From Roseiarcus sp963717215 (GTDB taxonomy: Bacteria > Pseudomonadota > Alphaproteobacteria > Rhizobiales > Beijerinckiaceae), in the NCBI GenBank assembly GCA_963717215.1, contig CAVQVS010000004.1:62001-126000 (forward strand): DNA of 64,000 bases, read 5' to 3'. Of the stretch, positions 57,248 through 64,000 are shown in pieces; the stretch's first letter is position 1, and each line of letters starts with the position of its first letter. Made by a program: the position numbers and the translations under genes. The notes under the pieces were generated by a model. That model worked only from the letters and a program-made list of their open reading frames with translations, was not told the origin of the DNA and made no database searches.

Positions 57248-57457
57248 ATGGATCGCGAGGCGGTAAATTCATCAAGTCTTGTATCTATAGGATATGACGC
57301 ATCTACGGAAACCTTAGAAGTAGAATTTAACGGAGGCCGCATATATCAGTATTACAATATTCCCCTGAATATGTATGAAGCGTTGAAGGAACAGACCTCG
57401 ATTGGAACATTTTTTAACGCAAATATCAGAAATAACTTTCCTAACACACGGGTATGA
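57248..57457 (+). CDS. KTSC-domain protein (69 residues)
   Basis: Small protein consisting of a KTSC domain: NSSSLVSIGYDASTETLEVE, FNGGRIYQYYNIP and SIGTFFNANIRNNFP match the family pattern of a 60-residue beta/alpha module that also occurs at the C-terminus of some lysyl-tRNA synthetases. Its function is unknown. AAGGAGATCAGTAGG precedes ATG 57248. Codon use is AT-rich compared with neighbours. The TGA overlaps an ATG (57454) that is in frame with the following Mur ligase, so it may even be translationally coupled to it; the upstream partner gene was destroyed by the IS21 element. Confidence 0.85.
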   Translation: MDREAVNSSSLVSIGYDASTETLEVEFNGGRIYQYYNIPLNMYEALKEQTSIGTFFNANIRNNFPNTRV

Positions 57458-57540
57458 AGGGCATTCTGTTGCCCCAGAGCCGCGTCACGCGCCCCCTAGT
57501 CATCGATCAGAGAGGCGAAGAGCGTCCAGACACAGTGACG

Positions 57541-58989
57541 ATGACCCCATTTCCATTTCGTAGAGCCCACTTTATCGGCCTTGCCGGCGTGGGCATGAGC
57601 GCGACGGCGATCCTGCTGCGCGACAGCGGCGTCGCCGTGACGGGCTCCGACGAAGCGATCTATCCGCCGATCTCGCAGGTGCTGGCTCGGGAAGCCTTCG
57701 CGTGCCGAACGCCTTATGCGGCGCAGAATATTCCTGACGATTCCGATCTTATCGTCATCGGCAAAAACGCGCGGTTGGTTCCGAGCGAGAATGAGGAGGT
57801 GGCGGAGGCTTTCGCGCGCGCCGCGAGGCCTCAAGGGCCAAAAATTCTGTCCTTCGCCGAAGTGCTCGCGCTCCTGTCGCGCGGACACGAAAACATCGTG
57901 GTTGCGGGATCTTTCGGCAAGACGACGAGCGTTGCGATGATGGCCCATTGCCTCGCGAGCGCCGGGCTCGATCCCTCGTGGATGATCGGCGCCGTGCCTT
58001 TGTCGCCCCCTCGCGCCTCCAATGCCGGCACGGGAAAATTATTCCTGCTCGAAGGCGACGAATATCCGTCTTCCAACACCGACAATCAGTCGAAGTTTCT
58101 GCATTACCGCCCTGCGCATGTGTTGCTGGCGCCGCTCGCGCATGACCACGTCAATGTCTTTCCAACGATCGAGTCCTATCTCGCGCCCTTCCATCGCCTC
58201 TTTGATTTGGTCCCGCGCGACGGGCTCATCGTTGCCGCGACTTCGGGCGAACTCAGCGAGCGATTTCTCGCCGAAGCGAAACGCGACGTCGTGACCTTCG
58301 GGCTCACAAGCGGCGACTGGCGCGCGGAAGCTATCGAGTATGGCGAAGTCTCTGAGTTCACATTGACTGAGCGCGGCCGTGAGGTCGCGCGAGTGAAGAC
58401 CAGCCAGCTCGGCGCGCACAATATCGAAAACATGGTTGGGATCGGCGCGTTTGTGCTGACCCGCGGCCTTGTCAGCGTCGAGCAATACGCAACGGCGATG
58501 GCGAGCTTTCGCGGCGTCATGCGCCGGCTCGACCGAAAATCAGACCTTACCAGCGTGCAGATGTTCGAAGGCTTCGGGTCGTCCTATGACAAGGCGAAGA
58601 GCGCGATTGCGGCGATGAAAAAGCATTTTGCGCAGCGCCGCCTGCTTGTCGTGTTCGAGCCTCACACGTTTTCGTGGCGCAATCGCAACAAGCTCGAATG
58701 GTATGATGACGTGTTTCGCGGCTGTGATCGCGTTTTCATCTTCGAGCCGGCGAACCAGGGGGCTGGCACGCATGAGCAGGCCAGTCTCAGCGAGATCATG
58801 GAGCGGGTGAACGCCGCCGGCGTGGACGCCACGCCCATACGCTCCTGCGAGGAGGGCCTTGCCAGAATTGGCGGCGAGCTACGCAAGGACGATGCTGTCC
58901 TTTTTCTGACGTCTGGCGATATCGGTGGTTTGATTGAACACTTGCCGCGACTTGCCGAGAAGGAATTCCCGCTTCTTGAATCTGCATGA
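57541..58989 (+). CDS. mpl: Mur ligase-family protein, Mpl-like (murein peptide recycling)
   Basis: Cytoplasmic ligase of about 482 residues expected to join L-Ala-gamma-D-Glu-mesoDAP to UDP-MurNAc during wall recycling. Blocks: HFIGLAGVGMSATAILLRDS (N-terminal Rossmann), VVAGSFGKTTSVAMM (ATP loop, with SF where most have TH), LLEGDEYPSSNTDNQSKFLH, YRPAHVLL and VVFEPHTFSWRNRNK (C-terminal domain). The two Mpl-typical blocks EADEYD and SKFVHYRP are recognisable but altered, so a related specificity is possible. ATG 57541 fits the family N-terminus; ATG 57454, overlapping the KTSC stop, would add 29 residues. Confidence 0.8.
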   Translation: MTPFPFRRAHFIGLAGVGMSATAILLRDSGVAVTGSDEAIYPPISQVLAREAFACRTPYAAQNIPDDSDLIVIGKNARLVPSENEEVAEAFARAARPQGPKILSFAEVLALLSRGHENIVVAGSFGKTTSVAMMAHCLASAGLDPSWMIGAVPLSPPRASNAGTGKLFLLEGDEYPSSNTDNQSKFLHYRPAHVLLAPLAHDHVNVFPTIESYLAPFHRLFDLVPRDGLIVAATSGELSERFLAEAKRDVVTFGLTSGDWRAEAIEYGEVSEFTLTERGREVARVKTSQLGAHNIENMVGIGAFVLTRGLVSVEQYATAMASFRGVMRRLDRKSDLTSVQMFEGFGSSYDKAKSAIAAMKKHFAQRRLLVVFEPHTFSWRNRNKLEWYDDVFRGCDRVFIFEPANQGAGTHEQASLSEIMERVNAAGVDATPIRSCEEGLARIGGELRKDDAVLFLTSGDIGGLIEHLPRLAEKEFPLLESA

Positions 58990-59153
58990 TTGGCGCGCGC
59001 GACTGCGAACCCACGAACTCGCTTCTCCGCCAAGAGAACGACAGTGAAGGGATGAGCGTCCGAACAGCCTTTTATTGGCGTAGCGCCGCTGAAACAGCCG
59101 TTCGTTATCTTCTCTAGGGGCAGCCCGCGTCGCCCCCCGTCAGGTGGGGCCCC
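58990..59153. other. Intergenic region between convergent genes
   Basis: About 160 bases between the mpl-like stop and the stop of the ABM-domain gene. It contains GGCGCGCG and GGGGCAGCCC-type short palindromes but no hairpin strong enough to call. No gene is seen. Confidence 0.4.
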
Positions 59154-59546
59154 TTATCCGTCCGAGACCATCTTCAGAAATTCCTGCGTGAACGGCTTCG
59201 CCAGGATGGGCTCGAGCTTCGGGCCGGCGGCTTTGATTGCGGGGGTGGTCATGTGGGCTTCGATGGAGGCCTGGTCGGCCCAGGTTTCGAAGGTGAGGAA
59301 GCGGCCGACCTGCTTGCGGTCTTCGAGCAGCGAATAGTGCTTGCAGCCGGGCTCCTTGCGGGCGCCGGCGACGAACTCGACCAGGAGCTTGCGCAGGTCG
59401 TCCGCCTTGTCGGGCTTGGAAACCAGTTCCGCGATCACATAGACGGAATCGTCGGCCGCTTTTGCGGGCGCGACGGCCATGAACGCCGCCGCGGCTGCGC
59501 CGGCGCCGGTTGTCCGGACGAAGGTCCGGCGATCTGTGCTGAGCAT
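59154..59546 (-). CDS. Exported antibiotic biosynthesis monooxygenase (ABM)-domain protein
   Basis: Protein of 130 residues with a Tat-type leader (TDRRTFVRTTGAGAAAAAFM, cleavage near AKAA-DD) and one ABM/dimeric alpha-beta-barrel domain: YVIAELVSKPDKADDLRKLL, EPGCKHYSLLEDRKQVGRFL, FETWADQASIEAHMTT. ABM domains include cofactor-free quinone monooxygenases and haem-degrading enzymes; Tat export suggests a folded periplasmic form. ATG 59546 has GGAGGACATC upstream. Function in this organism is not known. Confidence 0.87.
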   Translation of the reverse strand: MLSTDRRTFVRTTGAGAAAAAFMAVAPAKAADDSVYVIAELVSKPDKADDLRKLLVEFVAGARKEPGCKHYSLLEDRKQVGRFLTFETWADQASIEAHMTTPAIKAAGPKLEPILAKPFTQEFLKMVSDG

Positions 59547-59766
59547 GATGTCCTCCCGAGGGGAACCTTGCGGCCTCCGCGGGATCCTGCCGTTCAAGCA
59601 GGAGGTCGCGGGCCGTTTGTTCGTTCCCGCGTTTGTTCTCTTCAGCGAAAAGGATTTTCCGCTGCGGATTGGAGCTTACGGGGCCAACACACATTTAAGC
59701 AAGCGACGCAGGGCGGCCGATGGGAGGTCCGAAGGGTAGTCGCAGGCGGCAAGTGGATCTGACGCC

Positions 59767-61449
59767 TTAGATCGGAAGCTCGCTGCGCGAGAACCCGGCC
59801 AATGCGCCAAGCAGCCCTATCGGGTCCTCCGGCGCCTGGGCGCCGCGCCAGGCGACGATCTGGTCCGGCCGGATCAGGACGAGATCGGCCCCGTAGAGAT
59901 CGCGAAGCTCAGCGTTGTCCAGGTCGAGAGCCGTCAGCGGCAGGCTGAGCTGTTTCGCGGCCTCCATCAAGCCGCTCGCCGGCGCCGGTTTGGGGCCAAG
60001 CCGCAGCAATGTGAACTCGAAGCCGAGCTTGTCGTAGAGCGAGGCGCCGTCGGCGAACCACAGATGGGGAGCGCGTCCGCCCGGGCATGCGGTGGGGGTG
60101 TAGGAATTGGCGGCGTCGGGAGGCGGGGACGTTCCGTCCCCAACGATGAGCGGCGAGCCGTCATAACGCGCGCCAAATGTTATGCCGGGAATGTTGAATT
60201 CCGCGCGCACCGCCGCGTTCAGGTAGGCTCCGGCGCGCTGGCGCGCCAAGTCTCCAGCGGGCGACTCGTCCTCGATCTCCGGGTCCGGCGCAACCCCGAT
60301 GGCCGCCGCGAAACCGCGCGCGAAGGTCGTGTTGCGTCGCGCGACGGGCTGCCGCTCGCTCTCGTAACTGTCGGCGAGACTCGGGCCGCCCCATTGATTG
60401 GCGATTGCCGCGAGCTTCCAGCCCAGATTCACCGCGTCTTCGATACCGGTGTTGTAGCCGAGCCCGCCGCTCGGCGTGAACAAATGCGCCGCATCGCCCG
60501 CCAATAAAACGCGCCCGCGCTGAAAGCGCTCGGCGACCAGCGCGAACCCGGAGGTCCATGCCGAGCGCCCCAGGATCTCGACCGGGCACGGCGCGCCTAT
60601 CGCCTGTTCCAACATGGCGCGAGCGCGTGCGTCGCTGACCTCGAGGTCTTCTTCGCCTGCCTTGATCTGGGTGTGAAAGACAAAGTCGCCGCGACCGTCG
60701 ATCGCGCACATGAAGCTGCGCCGTTCGCGATTGAAGGCCCAGTACATCCAGGCCTTGCCGTGCGGAATGATGTCGTAGAGGTGCGGCGCGCGAAAATGCA
60801 ACATGTGCATGCGTCCGCCCATGAAGTCGCGTTGCGCCCCGGCTTCGCCGATGTAGCTGATTCCAAGCTGCCGACGCACGAGACTGCGCGGGCCGTCGCA
60901 CCCGACCAGCCAGGCGGCCCGAAGAGCGAGGGACGAATCGTCCGCGACCCGCGTGGCGCTGACTTCGACATGATCGCCGTGGTCAGTGAAGCTGGTCAGC
61001 CGAACACCGTGTCGCAGCGACACGAAAGGCAGTTTCGAGGCATGCCTGTAGAGGACCGGCTCGACAAACATCTGCGAACACCGGTGCGGCAGTTCCGCGG
61101 CGCTCCAATCGCCGGACAATTGCTTGATCATCCGCCGCGCGTCGCCAGCCGCTGGCAGTTCGATGCGCGCCAGTTCATGTTTTGCGTAGCGGGTGAAATA
61201 AGCCACGTCAGTCGGATAATCGGCCGGCATTCCGAGCGCGCGAATCTCGTCGGCGAAACCAAGCCGACGATAGTGCTCCATGGTGCGGGCCTGCGTCGCG
61301 TTGGCCTGCGGATTTGGCGACGTTCCGAGCTTCTCGTCGATGAGGATCGTCGGCACGCCGCGCCGCCCGAGTTCATTCGCCAGCATGAGACCGCACGGAC
61401 CCCCGCCCGCGATCAAGACTGTCGCGTCAAGAGAACCAAGTGGGTTCAA
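59767..61449 (-). CDS. FAD-dependent monooxygenase (phenol hydroxylase/TfdB-like)
   Basis: Class A flavoprotein hydroxylase of 560 residues. Motifs: VLIAGGGPCGLMLANELGRR (FAD/ADP), WLVGCDGPRSLVRRQLG (DG motif) and LLAGDAAHLFTPSGGLGYNT (GD motif), then a C-terminal thioredoxin-like domain as in phenol and 2,4-dichlorophenol hydroxylases. The start is TTG 61449 (NPLGSLDATVLIAGGGP), chosen because GGAGAAATCGC lies just upstream and because no ATG fits. It probably hydroxylates an aromatic or polyketide-like substrate; no ring-cleavage genes are adjacent. Confidence 0.88.
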   Translation of the reverse strand: MNPLGSLDATVLIAGGGPCGLMLANELGRRGVPTILIDEKLGTSPNPQANATQARTMEHYRRLGFADEIRALGMPADYPTDVAYFTRYAKHELARIELPAAGDARRMIKQLSGDWSAAELPHRCSQMFVEPVLYRHASKLPFVSLRHGVRLTSFTDHGDHVEVSATRVADDSSLALRAAWLVGCDGPRSLVRRQLGISYIGEAGAQRDFMGGRMHMLHFRAPHLYDIIPHGKAWMYWAFNRERRSFMCAIDGRGDFVFHTQIKAGEEDLEVSDARARAMLEQAIGAPCPVEILGRSAWTSGFALVAERFQRGRVLLAGDAAHLFTPSGGLGYNTGIEDAVNLGWKLAAIANQWGGPSLADSYESERQPVARRNTTFARGFAAAIGVAPDPEIEDESPAGDLARQRAGAYLNAAVRAEFNIPGITFGARYDGSPLIVGDGTSPPPDAANSYTPTACPGGRAPHLWFADGASLYDKLGFEFTLLRLGPKPAPASGLMEAAKQLSLPLTALDLDNAELRDLYGADLVLIRPDQIVAWRGAQAPEDPIGLLGALAGFSRSELPI

Positions 61450-61851
61450 GCGATTTCTCCGGACGACCAAAGGCCGCCCTAGGATTTGCCCAATTGGGAT
61501 TAATTGACAAGAGCCTATTGGCCAACGTGCTCGTGCTTTTGTTCCGCGCGCCGGCGGGCTGGGCAGCAATCTGTTGCGGAAAATCCGAAACCAAGTTAAG
61601 CTTGCCCCATGACCAACCTTATGCGCTTTCTCGACGCCAAGGCCCTTAGCCCCCCGTCCCGCGACCGCAGCGGGCAACAAGGAGCGAGAAATTTATTTCA
61701 GCGAAAATACCTCGTAACCCATTGATAAGTCTCGTTTCGGACGAGAGAATCCAAGGAAATCCAAGCTTTTCAAACCTCCAAAAACGGGGGTTTTCGCGCT
61801 CAAACTGCTCATGCCCAAGAAAATCCAAACCGGCCGCCCCAGGGCCCCGCC
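61450..61851. other. Intergenic region (about 400 bp) upstream of the FAD monooxygenase
   Basis: Lies between two minus-strand genes. It contains the promoter zone of the monooxygenase (61495-61600) and, near the amine-oxidase stop, short repeats AATCCAAG/GAAATCCAAG (around 61750-61765) and AAAAC-GGGG-GTTTT (about 61783-61798), which may terminate the amine-oxidase message. A 38-codon plus-strand frame from about 61608 has no ribosome site or similarity and was not called. Confidence 0.45.
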
Positions 61852-63468
61852 CTATGTCTTCTTCCCGCGAAGCTCCCCCAGGATCTCCTGCGCCGCGCGC
61901 GCGCCTTCGACCGCGCCGCCCTCCATGAAACCCTGGTAGTCGGCTGAACAGTGCTCGCCGGCGAAGAAGATGTTGCCCTGCCGCGCCTTCTCGTAGCCGG
62001 CGAAGGATGTGTATTGGCCCACGCGCCAGTAGGAATAGGACGCGCCCATGTTGGGATCGAGGGCGGGCAGCGAGCTTGCGGCGCGCCCGTTCCATTTCGC
62101 CGTTCCCCCCGGAAAGACGGCCGCGAGGCCGCCGAGGAAGGCCTGAGCGTCTTGCTTTACGTCGGCGTCCGCGGCGGTCGCGAACGGCGTCTTCGTCGTC
62201 TTGGCGGCGGTGACTGAGCCGCCCGTATAGTTGTTGAGAATGCCGCTTGCGCCGAACTGCCGCCGGCTGACTTCCCACGTGTTCTGGTAGCCTTCGTCGG
62301 TGTAGGACAGGCCGTTGCCGCGCCCCGGCCAGGGGCCCGGCTCGCGCCAGTAGCGCGAGGTGAACTGAAGCTGCAGCTTGCCGCTCTGGCCGCGCCCCAG
62401 CTCCTGAATGGCTTGGGTCTTGCGCGCGTCGAAGCCGGCGCCGCTCGCATCGATCTTGCGCAGGACGGCAAAGGGCAGGCTCAGGATCACGAGATCGGTC
62501 GTGACCGAAGGATGGCCGTCGAAGGCGAGCGCATAAGTCCCGTCGCCGCTGCGGGCGATCGACGTCATGCGCATTCCGAGCTGCACGGGGTTTCTCAGAT
62601 GCCTGGCCATGCGGGCCGGGAGCTGCTGGTTGCCGCCGCGGATGTGATAGCGCTCGTCCGAGGCGCCGAACACGTTGAACCCCTCGCCGGCCTCGGTCTG
62701 CTTGTTCGCGCCCAGCAGATAGACGATGTTCAGCGCGCTCTGGTCGCTCGTGTCGGCGCCGTACTCGATCGCGTAGGCCACGTCGAGGAGGGCGCCGAGC
62801 GGCGACTTGCGCCCGCCTGGGACGCGGCTGTCGATCCATTCTGCGACCGACATCTGATCGAGCTTCCGCCCTTCCGCGGTGGAGTTGTCGTAGGTGGTCG
62901 ATTCGCCCGCGGCTTCGAGATCCTTGGCGATCGCCTGCTGAACCCCGCCCCGCCAATCCTCGTACGCCTGCTCCACGGTGTAATAGCGGCCAAGAATCTT
63001 GTAGGTGTCGCGGAGGCTCGGGTTTCCGGCGAAGTCGTCGAGGGCTAAGCCGAAGCGCCGGGCGAGGCCGATGATCGTCTCGTGATCGGAGTCGATCAGC
63101 TCTCCGCACCATTCGCTGACTTGATCGTCCGCCCATATCGAGGTCGCCGAGAACATCCGGCCGCCGATCCTGTTCGACGCTTCGTAAACCGTGCTGGCGA
63201 CGCCGGAATCCTGCAGGGTGAGCGCGGCGTTCAAACCGGCGATTCCGGCTCCGACGATGGCGATGCGCGCTTTGGAAGGCGCAGCGAGAGCCGCTTCCGG
63301 AACCACCGCGCTTGTCGCCATCGCCGCGGCGCCGGCGACGAACTGACGCCGCGACAGGGCCGCCAATCGCTCCGCCATCAGCTCGCTGACCGAGATATCG
63401 CGCGCTTGGCAATGGCGGACGTCAGAAGAAAGAGCCTTCAGAAACTGCAGTAAGGGCGTGCGGGCCAC
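61852..63468 (-). CDS. Flavin monoamine oxidase / L-amino-acid oxidase-like, Tat-exported
   Basis: FAD-dependent amine oxidase of about 538 residues. It has a Tat signal after a 50-residue leader (SRRQFVAGAAAMATSAVV), the Rossmann motif IAIVGAGIAGLNAALTLQDS, EASNRIGGRMFS and the C-terminal FAD block GNIFFAGEHCSADYQGFMEG. The long leader before RR is shared by related oxidases of this group, so I used GTG 63468 (MARTPLLQFLKAL); ATG 63379 and GTG 63513 are alternatives. It would oxidise an amino acid or amine in the periplasm, giving peroxide and ammonia. The AGE-family gene starts divergently 223 bases away. Confidence 0.88.
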   Translation of the reverse strand: MARTPLLQFLKALSSDVRHCQARDISVSELMAERLAALSRRQFVAGAAAMATSAVVPEAALAAPSKARIAIVGAGIAGLNAALTLQDSGVASTVYEASNRIGGRMFSATSIWADDQVSEWCGELIDSDHETIIGLARRFGLALDDFAGNPSLRDTYKILGRYYTVEQAYEDWRGGVQQAIAKDLEAAGESTTYDNSTAEGRKLDQMSVAEWIDSRVPGGRKSPLGALLDVAYAIEYGADTSDQSALNIVYLLGANKQTEAGEGFNVFGASDERYHIRGGNQQLPARMARHLRNPVQLGMRMTSIARSGDGTYALAFDGHPSVTTDLVILSLPFAVLRKIDASGAGFDARKTQAIQELGRGQSGKLQLQFTSRYWREPGPWPGRGNGLSYTDEGYQNTWEVSRRQFGASGILNNYTGGSVTAAKTTKTPFATAADADVKQDAQAFLGGLAAVFPGGTAKWNGRAASSLPALDPNMGASYSYWRVGQYTSFAGYEKARQGNIFFAGEHCSADYQGFMEGGAVEGARAAQEILGELRGKKT

Positions 63469-63690
63469 GGCGGCTCTCGTTGTTGATGCGACTATCGTGA
63501 GAGCGGCCTGCACTCCACGACCGGACCAAGCCGCGCGGCAAAACCGGAGCGGACCAATCCCGGTGGCAGTGTGTAACGGAAGTCTCTAACCGCCGGCGAC
63601 CGTATCGGCGTGAGCCGCCGGCGCCATAGGTAGTTTTCCCCATATGCATTTAGCGATAGGTCTGCATCGATCGTAAGATGGAGGTTTGCG

Positions 63691-64000
63691 ATGGTGGCCC
63701 AGTCCGCAAGCAAGGACCTTCCGGCGGCCGGGACGCCGCGCTTTGCGACGCTGACGGCCCACCGGCTGTGGCTGATCGATAACGCTCGCGCCCTCTTCGA
63801 CTTCTTCCAGCGTCCCTCGTTCAATCCGGCGGGCGGCTTCTTCTCGCTGGATGAGAACGCGCGGCCTCTTCCCCCGAAACCCGGACACAAAGGCGCGAAC
63901 CGGCACGTGCACGAGACCTCGCGAATGGTCCATGCCTTCGCCATTGCGCATCTCATGGGGCTGCCGGGCGCCGACCGCATCGTCGACCACGGGCTGGGGT
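63691..64000 (+). CDS. AGE-family (N-acylglucosamine 2-epimerase) sugar isomerase, N-terminal part
   Basis: The first 103 codons of a gene that runs off the right edge. ATG 63691 follows GGAGG at good spacing. The product shows the AGE-family start: TPRFATLTAHRLWLIDNARA, LFDFFQRPSFNPAGGFFSLD, then HVHETSRMVHAFAIAHLMG with the conserved R-x-V/M-H block of the alpha/alpha barrel active site. The family covers N-acylglucosamine 2-epimerase, mannose isomerase and sulfoquinovose isomerase; which one cannot be told from this part. Divergent from the amine oxidase. Confidence 0.85.
   Translation, partial: MVAQSASKDLPAAGTPRFATLTAHRLWLIDNARALFDFFQRPSFNPAGGFFSLDENARPLPPKPGHKGANRHVHETSRMVHAFAIAHLMGLPGADRIVDHGLG

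Noticed and set aside
61608..61724. A 38-codon plus-strand frame starting MTNLMRFLDAKAL
   Set aside because: No ribosome site, no family resemblance, and it lies in a region that fits a promoter/terminator interval.

Overview
The window is GC-rich chromosomal DNA of an alphaproteobacterium, most likely order Hyphomicrobiales (Rhizobiales). The basis is the rpsD sequence, a DUF1127 small protein, HdeA-like secreted proteins, Tat-exported solute-binding and oxidase proteins, and a PQQ-dehydrogenase accessory set typical of methylotrophic and alcohol-oxidising members. The genus cannot be resolved by eye. There are no rRNA genes, tRNA genes or CRISPR arrays that I can see.

Layout. 1-3637: a ribose-type (CUT2) sugar ABC operon on the minus strand (binding protein, two permeases, ATPase running off the left edge), broken by at least ten indels. 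4034-7502: an exopolysaccharide synthase that joins a HlyD/BgsB-like membrane-fusion part, a cellulose/curdlan/mixed-linkage-glucan-type GT2 synthase and a C-terminal PilZ domain. 7649-16119: a minus-strand CUT1 sugar operon (ATPase, creatininase-family hydrolase, Tat binding protein, two permeases, M42 peptidase-like hydrolase, FGGY kinase). Divergent from it are ribokinase and a second CUT2 transporter (16328-21219); a 16-bp tandem repeat in the shared promoter region is a candidate operator. Together these look like one sugar or sugar-conjugate uptake and phosphorylation locus of unknown substrate.

21286-27266: M3 oligopeptidase, two tandem HdeA-like proteins, a divergent M24-like protein and a LivK-type amino-acid binding protein. 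27263-32136: prfC preceded on its 3' side by a second, diverged copy of the prfC 3' end; between the copies lies a multi-TM patatin-like lipase, the footprint expected of a small island inserted at prfC. 32394-37784: LysR regulator, MttB-family methyltransferase, MFS transporter, GDP-mannose pyrophosphorylase. 37788-41758: terminators, DUF1127 protein, rpsD, EamA exporter, then a lower-GC pair (alpha/beta-hydrolase and M15 peptidase). 41867-44377: SoxYZ-like carrier, metallo-beta-lactamase-fold protein and CXXCW protein, accessories of PQQ-dependent alcohol oxidation, without the dehydrogenase itself. 44492-50924: LysR/EamA divergent pair, a CoA-binding-MetY fusion, HXXEE protein, Ogt, DUF4239 protein, small Tat protein.

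51177-58989: uvrB with a tandem repeat in its N-terminus, then a low-GC accessory patch: a SIR2-domain gene (likely anti-phage type) cut off by an IS21-family element, an orphan 3' gene end and a KTSC-domain gene, leading into an Mpl-like Mur ligase. 59154-64000: Tat-exported ABM-domain protein, FAD monooxygenase, Tat flavin amine oxidase and the start of an AGE-family sugar epimerase.

Many genes outside the first operon carry single indels, often in homopolymers, so part of the frame breakage is probably sequence error; coordinates of such genes are given across the break.
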